A stretch of 64,000 nt of DNA from Deltaproteobacteria bacterium GWA2_38_16 (GTDB lineage Bacteria > Bdellovibrionota > JACOXK01 > 2-02-FULL-40-11), in NCBI GenBank assembly GCA_001797335.1, contig MGPE01000001.1:101775-165774 (forward strand), in the 5' to 3' direction. Below the pieces are notes generated by a model. That model was not told where the DNA came from, did not search any database, and worked only from the letters and a program-made list of their open reading frames with translations. A program made the position numbers and the translations under genes. Of the stretch, positions 26,180 to 34,393 are shown in pieces. Each line of letters opens with the position of its first letter. Position 1 is the stretch's first letter.

Positions 26180-27351
26180 AAGTGATTGGCCTTATGTCTG
26201 GAACTTCTGCAGATGGGATTGGTGTAGCCTTAGTAGATATTCATGGCAAAACCCAAATTTCTCTTTTGGCATTCAAAACCTATCCTTTTTCTACAGAACT
26301 TAAGAAAATGATTTTATTGGCCAGTTCTCATGAAAAATTAGCGGTCGATGAAATTTGCAGACTTAATTTTTTATTGGGAGAAGAATTTTCTAAGGCTACC
26401 CTTCGTTTATGTAAAGAAGCCAAGGTTTCTTTAAAGGACATTGCCTTAATTGGTTCTCATGGGCAAACCATTAAACATCTTCCCCCAAAAAGTACCAAAC
26501 CCATTCAGTTTGGTTCTACCCTTCAAATTGGGGAGCCTTCTTTAATTTCTGAAAGAACAGGCATTACCACCATTGCAGATTTTAGACCTAGAGATATGGC
26601 AGCGGGAGGTCATGGTGCTCCCTTAGCACCGTATCTTCATTATCATTTATTTCATTCTTTGGGATATGGGGTAGCGGTTCAAAATATTGGAGGAATTAGT
26701 AATCTTACGTTTATTCCTAAGAATGGAAAGCTAAACCAAGTGATTGCTTTTGATACAGGGCCTGGAAATATGTTAATTGATGCGATTGTCTTTGAACTAA
26801 CACATAAAAAAAGTAGTTATGACGATGAAGGGCGATGGGCAGCCCGTGGAAAAGTTAATAAAAGACTTTTAGGACGTCTCATGCAGCATCCTTTTTTAAA
26901 AAGAAAACCTCCTAAATCAACGGGTAGAGAAGAATTTGGAATATTTTTTGCTCATCAACTGATGAGAGAAAATAAAAATATGAAAAAAGAAGATCTCATT
27001 GCAACCATTACCGCTTTTACGGCGCACTCTATTGCTGAAAGCTATGGACGCTTTATTATGCCCAAATTTTCCCTAAAAGAAATTATTGTGGGTGGAGGTG
27101 GAGTTAAAAATAAAACTTTATTTTCTATGGTTCAAAGACTTTTACCATCGATCCAGCTCAAGCGATTTGAAGATTTTTCTTTAAACAGTGATGCCATTGA
27201 AGCTATGGCTTTTGCGCTCTTAGCTCATGAGACCATGAAAAATGTGCCGAGCAATATTCCCAATGTAACGGGAGCCCGTCATGCGGTACTTTTAGGAAAG
27301 ATAATTCCTGGAAACAATTTTAAAAAACTTCTTTTAAGCTTTAAATCTTGA
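26176..27351 (+). CDS. anmK: Anhydro-N-acetylmuramic acid kinase
   Basis: Opens the 1,6-anhydro ring of anhydroMurNAc and phosphorylates it to MurNAc-6-phosphate. 391 residues. Visible: MSGTSADGIGVALVD at the N-terminus, IGSHGQTIKHLP, ADFRPRDMAAGGHGAPLAPY (catalytic Asp region), NIGGISNLTFIP, FDTGPGNMLID and the closing VTGARHAVLLGKIIPG. The start is GTG at 26176, overlapping the M20 stop; GAGGA lies upstream. Its 3' end overlaps the murU gene on the other strand by 73 bases. AnmK product and AmgK product differ (6-phosphate against 1-phosphate), so the two routes are parallel. Confidence 0.95.
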   Translation: MKVIGLMSGTSADGIGVALVDIHGKTQISLLAFKTYPFSTELKKMILLASSHEKLAVDEICRLNFLLGEEFSKATLRLCKEAKVSLKDIALIGSHGQTIKHLPPKSTKPIQFGSTLQIGEPSLISERTGITTIADFRPRDMAAGGHGAPLAPYLHYHLFHSLGYGVAVQNIGGISNLTFIPKNGKLNQVIAFDTGPGNMLIDAIVFELTHKKSSYDDEGRWAARGKVNKRLLGRLMQHPFLKRKPPKSTGREEFGIFFAHQLMRENKNMKKEDLIATITAFTAHSIAESYGRFIMPKFSLKEIIVGGGGVKNKTLFSMVQRLLPSIQLKRFEDFSLNSDAIEAMAFALLAHETMKNVPSNIPNVTGARHAVLLGKIIPGNNFKKLLLSFKS

Positions 27352-28034
27352 TTATATTTTAAATATAAATCCAAAGATCCAATGTCGTACCAAGGACCTT
27401 GATGTATATAACCAAAAACGTTCATCTTTTTTTTAATTAAATGAGCATAAACATCATTATTAATACAAAAAAACTTTTTATTTTTTGGAAAATAGTTAAA
27501 AATTTCAGGCTCAAAAATATGAATTCCCGTAAACATGGCCTTTAAAAGAGGAGGTTTTATGGTTTTAGATTTAAATTGAATGATGCGCCCCGTTTTAGGG
27601 TGAATTCCCAAGGATTCATAGGTTTCAGTAGGCTTTAAGGGCCTTGTGACCATGGTTGCCAGGGATTTGTGTTGGACATGAAACTTAAGAACTTTTTTAA
27701 GGTCAAGGCGCATGATAATGTCGCTATTAATAACGATAAAAGGCTCATTTTTAAAAAAATTTTTTACTTTTAAAATTCCACCTCCCGTTCCTAAAATTTC
27801 AGGTTCAAAAGAATAAGAAATATTAAAATCTTTTTGCGTATTTAAATACTGTTTTAAAGGCTTAGGAAGGTAGTGAAGATTTACCATGACATCTTGAATG
27901 TGGGCCGTTTTTAATACTTCTAGAACATAGCGAATAAGAGGAACTTGAAAAATAGGAACTAAGGGCTTTGGAATTTGATAAGTAATGGGACGTAGTCTTG
28001 TGCCAAGGCCTGCAGCTAAAATCATCGCTCTCAT
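27279..28034 (-). CDS. murU: N-acetylmuramate alpha-1-phosphate uridylyltransferase
   Basis: Nucleotidyltransferase that makes UDP-MurNAc from MurNAc-1-phosphate, bypassing de novo synthesis. It has the sugar-nucleotidyltransferase start MILAAGLGTRLRPIT with KPLVPIFQVP, then EILGTGGGILKVKNF and INSDII. The MurU assignment rests on these and above all on the adjacent AmgK gene, since the two work in sequence. ATG 28034 is chosen among several closely spaced ATGs (28055 is the farthest). It converges on anmK with a 73-base tail overlap, in which both proteins still encode their own conserved or plausible C-termini. A generic glucose-1-phosphate transferase is the alternative. Confidence 0.85.
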   Translation of the reverse strand: MRAMILAAGLGTRLRPITYQIPKPLVPIFQVPLIRYVLEVLKTAHIQDVMVNLHYLPKPLKQYLNTQKDFNISYSFEPEILGTGGGILKVKNFFKNEPFIVINSDIIMRLDLKKVLKFHVQHKSLATMVTRPLKPTETYESLGIHPKTGRIIQFKSKTIKPPLLKAMFTGIHIFEPEIFNYFPKNKKFFCINNDVYAHLIKKKMNVFGYIHQGPWYDIGSLDLYLKYNQDLKLKRSFLKLFPGIIFPKSTA

Positions 28035-28074
28035 TTTAAGCATCCACCCATCCAATTAAGAAGATAGTGTTCAT

Positions 28075-29091
28075 TTATAAATTCTTACAACATCCGGATA
28101 AAATTTTATAAAATTCCTTAAATTCTTCAAATTTTTCTAAATTCTCTCTCACATAATTCCAAGTGGGTTTTAGGTATTGTAAGTAATTAGATTTCCCCTT
28201 CTCTATGTGTAAATATGCAAATGTTCCCATCGCCTTTAAGTTTCGCTGAATGGCCATCCAGTCGAATGTTTTTTGAAAATGTTTTTCATCAACCTCCTTT
28301 CCTTCGCGTGCTTTTTTTTCAAAAAGGTAATATTTTAAAAGTTCCTGAACTAATTCTTGAGGAAGCGCCACATAAGAATCTTTTAGAAGTGAGGCCAGAT
28401 CATATTGACAGGGTCCCATCCGGGCATCTTGAAAATCCAAGACCCCTATTTTCTCTTTATAAATAATTAAATTTCGACTGTGGTAATCGCGATGTGTAAA
28501 ATATCTAGGTTCTGCATCTAAATACCGGCATAATTTTAAAAAAGTCTGATTGATGGTTTCTTCTTCTTCTTTAGAAAAAGTACTATTTAGATATTTTTCA
28601 AAAAGGTATTTTTTTGTGTGATTGAGTTCCCAGAGCAGTTTTTCTGTATCAAAATACAGAGTAAAAGAAACACAAGGTGTTGTTTTTTGGCTGGCGTCAA
28701 AATGGATTTTAAAAAGTTCATCAATCGCTAAAAAATAATATTTTGCATATTGTTTTGGGGTAAGATTGTGAACAACTTTTTCTAGAAGATTATCCCCAAA
28801 ATCTTCAATCAGTAAAATCCCCTCTTGAGGGTGTAGGGCATAAATTTGAGGGGCATAAATTCCATGGCTTATAAGATGCCGCTGGACATTTATATAGGGG
28901 AAAGAATGTTCATCTAAAAATGGGTCTGTTTGCAATAAAATCCATGTTTTATGTTGGTGCTGTAATCGAAAATAAGATCGTGTGGAGGCATCTCCCGCTA
29001 ATTTAGTCAGAATGAGCTTTTGAAAAGAAGTGTTTGTCTCTTTTTCAACAAACTGGATGATGGCGTTAGACCATTGAAAGGGATTACTCAT
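28075..29091 (-). CDS. amgK: N-acetylmuramate/N-acetylglucosamine kinase
   Basis: Anomeric sugar kinase that phosphorylates MurNAc at C1, feeding MurU. 338 residues of the aminoglycoside-phosphotransferase fold: GDASTRSYFRL near the N-terminus, LLIEDFGDNLLE, the catalytic HRDYHSRNLII, metal-binding VLDFQDARMGPCQYDLASLLKD and the AmgK-like AIQRNLKAMGTFAYLH. The order M48 protease, amgK, murU on one strand, with an 8-base overlap between the first two, suggests one transcript. Together with NagZ and AnmK this gives nearly a full muramyl recycling route; ampD, ampG and mupP are not seen here. Confidence 0.88.
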   Translation of the reverse strand: MSNPFQWSNAIIQFVEKETNTSFQKLILTKLAGDASTRSYFRLQHQHKTWILLQTDPFLDEHSFPYINVQRHLISHGIYAPQIYALHPQEGILLIEDFGDNLLEKVVHNLTPKQYAKYYFLAIDELFKIHFDASQKTTPCVSFTLYFDTEKLLWELNHTKKYLFEKYLNSTFSKEEEETINQTFLKLCRYLDAEPRYFTHRDYHSRNLIIYKEKIGVLDFQDARMGPCQYDLASLLKDSYVALPQELVQELLKYYLFEKKAREGKEVDEKHFQKTFDWMAIQRNLKAMGTFAYLHIEKGKSNYLQYLKPTWNYVRENLEKFEEFKEFYKILSGCCKNL

Positions 29092-29965
29092 TCATTTCAT
29101 GGCGTGCAAGATAAGCCCGATATTGTTTTTTTAATTCAGAAACTTTATATTTATTTGGATATTTTTCTAAGATTTTTTTCATTTCCTGAAATGAGGGAGT
29201 AGATTTAACAGGATTTGGTTTTTGAGTATATTTTTTAGTTTCTGCAATGGCCTGGGCAATTCTATCTTTGGTAGGAGGGTGAGTAGACAAAAGTTTTTCC
29301 ATGAGTGTCGGTTGTCTTTTTTCAATTTTTAAGAGCTTTTCAAAAAACGTGTGGGCAAAGGAAAAGTCATAGTTAGCGTTATAGAGAGCTTCCACGCCAA
29401 ATCGATCCGCTTCAAGCTCTGCTTTTCGTCCATAAAATAAAAGGCCTGTTTCTCCAAAGAGATTAATCACATCTACCTCTGTTTGTCCGAGCCCTACGGC
29501 GGCTGCGCCAATGGCGAGACAGCATGAAAATCCCTGAGCTTTGGTTAATTGCTCTGTCCCATGGCGAAATACCACATGCCCAGATTCATGACCTAGGACC
29601 ATGGCAAGTTCTGCTTCTTCATCGACCACCTGCAAAAGCCCCAGATTTACAAAAATATATCCGCCAGGCAAAGCAAAAGCATTTATTTGAGGATCTTTAA
29701 CGATTTTAAAATGATAATCAAACATTCGATCTGGAAAGGTTGTGATCAACTTTTGGCCTATACCATTGACATAGTCCATTAGTTTTTCATCAAAAAGTAT
29801 GGGCATCATTTGTTGAACTTGGGCTGCCCAATGAGCGCCTAGTTTTGCATCTTGATTGACAGAGTAAATATTAACATCGCCTTTATTTCTTCCCTCTCCT
29901 CCACATCCAAAAATAAATATACTTAAAAATAAAAATCCAAAGAAAGAAAGGAATTGTTTTTTCAT
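29084..29965 (-). CDS. M48 family metalloprotease lipoprotein (BepA/LoiP-like)
   Basis: 293 residues. Lipoprotein signal (FLSIFIFGC, Cys at residue 21) places it in the periplasm, anchored by lipid. Zinc site HESGH within VLGHESGHVVFRHG, third ligand in ELEADRFGVEALY. SVNQDAKLGAHWA and FALPGGYIFVNLGLL are typical of periplasmic M48 enzymes that degrade or assist outer-membrane proteins. The stop overlaps the amgK start by 8 bases. A plausible housekeeping protease for outer-membrane quality control; a role in murein turnover is only suggested by position. Confidence 0.92.
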   Translation of the reverse strand: MKKQFLSFFGFLFLSIFIFGCGGEGRNKGDVNIYSVNQDAKLGAHWAAQVQQMMPILFDEKLMDYVNGIGQKLITTFPDRMFDYHFKIVKDPQINAFALPGGYIFVNLGLLQVVDEEAELAMVLGHESGHVVFRHGTEQLTKAQGFSCCLAIGAAAVGLGQTEVDVINLFGETGLLFYGRKAELEADRFGVEALYNANYDFSFAHTFFEKLLKIEKRQPTLMEKLLSTHPPTKDRIAQAIAETKKYTQKPNPVKSTPSFQEMKKILEKYPNKYKVSELKKQYRAYLARHEMNE

Positions 29966-30025
29966 AAACGTATTTATTAACTTAACAAAACTAATTGTGA
30001 AATAAAAGAAATAATCTCAAAAGTA

Positions 30026-30055
30026 TTGACGAAGATTTTAAATTTATTCTATACT
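30026..30055 (+). promoter_or_regulatory. Sigma-70 type promoter for the gene at 30085
   Basis: TTGACG at 30026-30031 and TATACT at 30050-30055, spacing 18. It lies in the gap between the M48 gene and the divergent gene at 30085. Confidence 0.55.
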
Positions 30056-30084
30056 CATGATTAGATAGAGGATATCCTCAATAT

Positions 30085-31575
30085 ATGTTGACTACTCAAA
30101 GGCGATTAGCCACTCTTTTTGTTGTAACCCCATTATTTTTTCCATTCATCATAACAGCTGTATATTTAAGCTATATAAACGTGAAATTATTTAAGTTTTC
30201 ATTGAGTACTCAAGTTGAGTACTCATCTTTAGAAGAAACAATTCAGATTAGAATTGGAGAAAAACTAGCCTTCCAGAAAATAGAGCCGCGAGAGTGGATC
30301 TTTAATATGGATGGAGATCAACCACGTGATTCTTCTCCATTATCCGTCCTCGCAAAAGCTCCGGGCGCGGCGATGGAGAGAGTCCTTCGGCGACAGGACC
30401 CAGGAATTCAGGTAGCAAATACGATGACTCAAACAGTAAATTTAGAAGAAGATCCTTTTCTAGAAGAATGGAAACAGAAAAATCAGAAAAAACCAGAAAA
30501 AATCATTGGCTATGTTGCTTTGAATAAATCCGTACCTCTTCCTTCTTCTTCTTCTAAAATATCTTATATTATTGATGATGGGCGCAACCGATCGGCTTCA
30601 ACCTTAAATATAAATTTTGCTGAAGATCGGTATTTAAATTATGAAACTTTAGAAGGACGTATTGAGTGGCCAGATCTTTCTCCCGATCAATATTTTTCTG
30701 AGGTTTCTTTCTATGATCAGATGGGTCCCCAAGGCCTAGATGATGATTCTTCTACTGCTCTTGCGTCTCAAGAAATGAGAGATGAAAATCATTCTTTTTC
30801 TTTAAGAGTGCCTATTGAAAGCAGAGGATTTTTAATCGCAAAAATTTATTCTATTCAAGATACTCAGAAGGAAAATCCTTTGTATATTGGAGCCTATGGG
30901 AAAAATCCCATTGTTATTACTAAAAATGGTATTCCAGGGCTTTTATTATCTCTTGTTTCTAAAACAAAATATCTTGAAAAATACGAAACTGTTTTTGAGG
31001 GAAAATTAGTAAATGAATACAACAACAATGAAGGAGAAGAAACTTTCATGGGTGCCCATGTGTGGGTGGCAGAAACAGGACAACATGTGGTGTCTGATGA
31101 AAAAGGAGTTTTTGAAATAAAGGGACTTTTGCAAGCAGAGTCTTATCAATTGATTTTTGAAAAAGAAGGATTCATGACCACGCAGATTCCCATTACCATG
31201 GATCAAAAGCGAAAAACACAAACATTTTTAATGGCGCCATTATCGAAATTTACAAACGGATATGATGTATTATTAGGAGGGCGGGATGCTTCCAAATCTA
31301 TTGTATTTGCAACGCTTCTTAAAAAGGGAATGCCTCTCTCCAGGGCTATTGTGAAAGCTCCACAAACTCAAAAAATTCTTTATGAAAGAACGACCGATTT
31401 AATTTCTCTGCCAGATTCCACCCTTTTTTCATCAACTGAAAATGGAAAAGTGCTTCTTTGGAATGTTACCCCCGGGAAAAATAAAATTGATATTTATCAA
31501 AATGGAGAATGGGTAGCGAGTCGGGTGGTTAAACTTTCTCCCGGTGTGGCCCATTATTTGGCGCTAGAATTTTAG
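30085..31575 (+). CDS. Membrane-anchored protein with a carboxypeptidase-regulatory-like domain and an internal hairpin repeat
   Basis: 496 residues, function unknown. One N-terminal membrane helix (residues 8-30) and the rest probably periplasmic. About residues 310-385 look like a transthyretin-like/carboxypeptidase regulatory fold (GAHVWVAETGQHVVSDEKGV, then FEIKGLLQAESYQLIFEKEG). Flanking beta-rich parts have no recognised family. Residues 83-106 (SSPLSVLAKAPGAAMERVL, then RRQDP) are encoded by copy D of the large hairpin repeat. The residues around it are low in predicted structure, so the insert is probably tolerated. It converges with the transglycosylase gene with overlapping stop codons (4 bases). 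Confidence 0.65.
   Translation: MLTTQRRLATLFVVTPLFFPFIITAVYLSYINVKLFKFSLSTQVEYSSLEETIQIRIGEKLAFQKIEPREWIFNMDGDQPRDSSPLSVLAKAPGAAMERVLRRQDPGIQVANTMTQTVNLEEDPFLEEWKQKNQKKPEKIIGYVALNKSVPLPSSSSKISYIIDDGRNRSASTLNINFAEDRYLNYETLEGRIEWPDLSPDQYFSEVSFYDQMGPQGLDDDSSTALASQEMRDENHSFSLRVPIESRGFLIAKIYSIQDTQKENPLYIGAYGKNPIVITKNGIPGLLLSLVSKTKYLEKYETVFEGKLVNEYNNNEGEETFMGAHVWVAETGQHVVSDEKGVFEIKGLLQAESYQLIFEKEGFMTTQIPITMDQKRKTQTFLMAPLSKFTNGYDVLLGGRDASKSIVFATLLKKGMPLSRAIVKAPQTQKILYERTTDLISLPDSTLFSSTENGKVLLWNVTPGKNKIDIYQNGEWVASRVVKLSPGVAHYLALEF
30331..30401. repeat. Large hairpin repeat, copy D (inside a gene, loop inverted)
   Basis: The right arm CGATGGAGAGAGTCCTTCGG and GACAGGACCC matches copies A-C. The loop (CCGTCCTCG ... 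TCCGGGCGCG) is the reverse complement of the loop in copies A-C (CGCGCCCGGA ... GAGGACG). Only the inner left arm (CTCCAT) is present. The element is read in frame through the protein at 30085. Confidence 0.75.
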
Positions 31576-33044
31576 CTTTCTTTTTCTTGCCCAAGCATTT
31601 GATCTAAAATTTTATTAGTTTCTTCCACTTCTCTATAAAAATCTAAGAGGGGCTTTCGTTTTCCTCTGGGGAGTTTTAAATAATATCCTTCGGGCAAATA
31701 AGAACGGGAATCTAAAGCTTTTTGTCTTAAATCTGGATTATAGGTTTTAATTTGTGCTTTGGTTAGCCCGCAGAGCTCCATAATATATTTTACGCGCATA
31801 GAATATTTAATCTCAATATCTTCGTGTTCCAATTGTTCATCCTTAGGCACATATCCAAAGATTTTGTCTTGGTATCGTTCCGCATAGGTGACGGCTAAAA
31901 AACAGCTATAAAAATTCTTAGAGGCAAAAGCAAAGTAAGGATCTTTATAATTTTCAATTAAGTCGTTTAAATTTCGGCTTCCCACCCTTTTGGCTCCTTT
32001 TAAAAGTCCACCCGGACCATGGTTATAGGCAGTTACCGCTAATGGCCAATCTTTTAAAGCTTGGTAGTTTTGTTTTAAAAGGCGAGCGGCAGCTTCAGTG
32101 GCTTTTAGGGGATGATTTCTTTCATCAATCCCTTGAGCATAGGAAACGGTTAAGAAAATTTTCCCAGTTTTAGACATAAATTGCCAAATTCCTGAAGCGC
32201 CATCTTTTGAATAGGCATCTAAATTAAAAGAAGATTCTAGGAAGGGAATTCTGGTAAGTTCTATGGGCAATTTTTCTCGTTCAAAAATAGCTTCCATGTT
32301 CTTTAAATATCGGCCAGACTTTTTAATGGCATATAAAACAGAATCTCTTTGACCCAGCTGTACACGGATAGAGTTTTTAGCTTTTAAAAAAATTGTTTTT
32401 CTAGAGCCTGGAATGTCTTTAAAAAGCGCATATACTTTTTGTTCGTCTTTAGAGAGGAATAAGTAGTTTGATCGGTTAGCCAGTTTTTCTAAAATATTTT
32501 TATATGTATACCGTGCATTTCGAATCATTTGTGATTTTGCAGCATTTCTTTGATCAGCCAGGCGGTATTTGCTGTAAACAGAATTTAAATTAATAACATC
32601 GTACACAATCCATGGGTGTTCATTGTCGTGAAGCACAGCATGAGAAATGGTGTAGAGGGTATAAATTTTAAACCAAAATTCTATACGTTTTCTTAAATCA
32701 TTGGGGATATTAAATTCATCTGAAATTCTACTACCCCGATCATTTAAAACATAATCAATAAGACCCTGGGAAAGTGTGGGAATATCTCCATTGTCTTCAT
32801 CTTGTTCTTGAGCAGCAATGTCATTTTCAGAAATAGAAGAAGCCGCCAATGTTTTAATGACATTATTTTTAACTTTGTGTTGGGTAACCTTCGTTTTAAT
32901 AAAGTGTTGAAGAAAATTCACTACAGGATCTTTATCGGGTGAAAGAGATAAGCGATATCCACTATACCCCACCATAAAAAGGCACAAAAGTCCCAAAAAA
33001 ATATTTTTAAAGCTATTGATGACTTTTAAAGAATCTATAAGCAC
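31572..33044 (-). CDS. Membrane-bound lytic transglycosylase, MltD-like (GH23)
   Basis: 490 residues. Cuts glycan strands to anhydroMurNAc ends, the substrates of the nearby NagZ/AnmK. N-terminal hydrophobic anchor (IFLGLLCLFMVGYSGYRL), a long helical domain, then the SLT domain with the catalytic Glu in LPIELTRIPFLESSF, followed by SKDGASGIWQFM and VTAYNHGPGG. A C-terminal segment (GLTKAQIKTYNPDL, LPEGYYLKLP) resembles one LysM repeat for wall binding. The start is GTG at 33044 with AAGGAGAG 9 bases upstream. It is monocistronic. Confidence 0.9.
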   Translation of the reverse strand: MLIDSLKVINSFKNIFLGLLCLFMVGYSGYRLSLSPDKDPVVNFLQHFIKTKVTQHKVKNNVIKTLAASSISENDIAAQEQDEDNGDIPTLSQGLIDYVLNDRGSRISDEFNIPNDLRKRIEFWFKIYTLYTISHAVLHDNEHPWIVYDVINLNSVYSKYRLADQRNAAKSQMIRNARYTYKNILEKLANRSNYLFLSKDEQKVYALFKDIPGSRKTIFLKAKNSIRVQLGQRDSVLYAIKKSGRYLKNMEAIFEREKLPIELTRIPFLESSFNLDAYSKDGASGIWQFMSKTGKIFLTVSYAQGIDERNHPLKATEAAARLLKQNYQALKDWPLAVTAYNHGPGGLLKGAKRVGSRNLNDLIENYKDPYFAFASKNFYSCFLAVTYAERYQDKIFGYVPKDEQLEHEDIEIKYSMRVKYIMELCGLTKAQIKTYNPDLRQKALDSRSYLPEGYYLKLPRGKRKPLLDFYREVEETNKILDQMLGQEKES

Positions 33045-33194
33045 AGTGCGAGCTCTCCTTCTGATTGCTTTCTATGCAATTAAGATGCCGAAAATCTATT
33101 TATTAACTAGCTGAAATTACTTGTGTTTTATTTATATCTGAAGAGGGAATAGGCTCAAAAAGGCATTATCTTTTTAACACCCTGCCGTAAAACG

Positions 33195-33725
33195 TCACTT
33201 TTTGAAATTCTTCGTAAGAATAACTTTCCCTTGCCCGGGGACAAAGTCACCTTCTTTATTTTTATAATGAACTGTAATTTCAATAATAGGAGGGCCATCG
33301 CTTAGAATGAACCACCAATCGCTCCGTGCAAAGCCGTTTTTTTCTAAAAATTGAATATGAAATGGTTCTGAAAGATATCCTTTATTATAATCAATTAAAA
33401 GAGTGTTATCCAATAAATCAAAAGTTTTCTTGAAAACATTATTAGTATTAATAGAAGAAATGGAAAAAATACTATAAGTTGGTTTTATGATACATTCTCC
33501 TTTATGTGAATGAGTGGCTTTTATGAGTTCAACGCCTTGATCTTCAGATATTTTCTCAAAAGTTGTTATATGTGCGTGATTTAATGAAGGATCTATCCAT
33601 TGAGTTGTCCATTCACCAGGTAAGAGGGACATCAATTGATAAGCTGTTAAATCCTCACCATGAACTTCAAAAGAAAGTCCTATAAAAGAGAGGGATATTA
33701 GAAAAGTGTAGAAAATTTTTTTCAT
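33195..33725 (-). CDS. Secreted protein of unknown function
   Basis: 176 residues with a Sec signal peptide (MKKIFYTFLISLSFIGLSFE, cleavage near VHG-ED). The mature domain is beta-rich and lipocalin- or DUF-like in feel (LLPGEWTTQWIDPSL, ARSDWWFILSDGPP), with one Cys. The WTTQW opening followed by evenly spaced strands would fit a small barrel that binds a ligand, but this is only a pattern impression. No ribosome site is clear. It stands alone between two intergenic regions. Confidence 0.6.
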   Translation of the reverse strand: MKKIFYTFLISLSFIGLSFEVHGEDLTAYQLMSLLPGEWTTQWIDPSLNHAHITTFEKISEDQGVELIKATHSHKGECIIKPTYSIFSISSINTNNVFKKTFDLLDNTLLIDYNKGYLSEPFHIQFLEKNGFARSDWWFILSDGPPIIEITVHYKNKEGDFVPGQGKVILTKNFKK

Positions 33726-34054
33726 ATCAAGTACTTAAAACAGCAAAATTCATGCCACTTCTTTTAAGCTTAGAATAGGTAAGTTTATAATGATAAATCC
33801 CAAAAAACGTCACCAGGCTTGCATGATTTAGCGATATTTTGGGAGGATATCAAATACTCTAATTCATGCTGGTATTGACACCGTGTCATCCCGGGTGAGC
33901 ATAGCGAGACCCGGAATCCAGAAACTTTTAGTCAGGATAACTTTTGCTCTGTCATGCCAAGCATGAGATTTGAACTTCATGCATCGCTTACACCTAGTAT
34001 CTTCATTAGAATTTCTTGTTTTTCTAAGGGGATCATTTATAGTATTTTAAAAAT
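33726..34054. other. 329-bp intergenic region holding one dispersed repeat
   Basis: No open reading frame of note. It holds the dispersed repeat at 33884-33921 and a weak promoter (TTGTTT at 34017, TATAGT at 34038-34043) five to ten bases before the start of the pterin dehydratase gene. The stretch 33726-33880 is AT-rich with nothing I recognise. Confidence 0.5.
33884..33921. repeat. Dispersed hairpin repeat, different loop
   Basis: TGTCATCCCGGGTGAGCATA then GCGAGACCCGGAATCCAG. Stem CCGGGT/ACCCGG, loop GAGCATAGCGAG. Its GTCATCCC end is the reverse complement of the GGGATGAC end of the short repeats at 3096, 15069 and 50410, so it looks like a relative in the opposite orientation. Confidence 0.75.
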
Positions 34055-34393
34055 ATGACAGATTTAGTGAATAAAATGTGTGTCCCCTGTAGGGGAGGAG
34101 TCCCTCCTTTAAAAGGGGAAGCCATTAAGAAGTTTCAAAAAGAATTGGGAGATGGGTGGAATGTTATCGATGAACATCACCTCGAAAAAGAATATGTATT
34201 TAAAAATTTTAAAGAGGCTTTATCTTTTACAAATAAAATAGGGGATGTTTCAGAACATGAAGGCCATCATCCTGATATTTATTTGTCCTGGGGAAAAGTG
34301 AAGCTTGTTATTTGGACACATAAAATTGATGGTTTAACCGAGAGTGATTTTATTTTAGCAGCCAAAGCAGATAGGATATTTTTATCTTCGTGA
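34055..34393 (+). CDS. phhB: Pterin-4a-carbinolamine dehydratase
   Basis: 112-residue enzyme that dehydrates 4a-hydroxytetrahydropterin, recycling the cofactor of aromatic amino acid hydroxylases. The motif EHEGHHPDIYLSWGKVKL and the following WTHKIDGLTESDF are diagnostic (the histidines form the active site). No aromatic hydroxylase gene is nearby, so it may serve another pterin-dependent pathway. Possibly leaderless or nearly so: TATAGT ends 11 bases before the ATG. The 3' end overlaps the convergent TonB gene by 12 bases. Confidence 0.93.
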   Translation: MTDLVNKMCVPCRGGVPPLKGEAIKKFQKELGDGWNVIDEHHLEKEYVFKNFKEALSFTNKIGDVSEHEGHHPDIYLSWGKVKLVIWTHKIDGLTESDFILAAKADRIFLSS

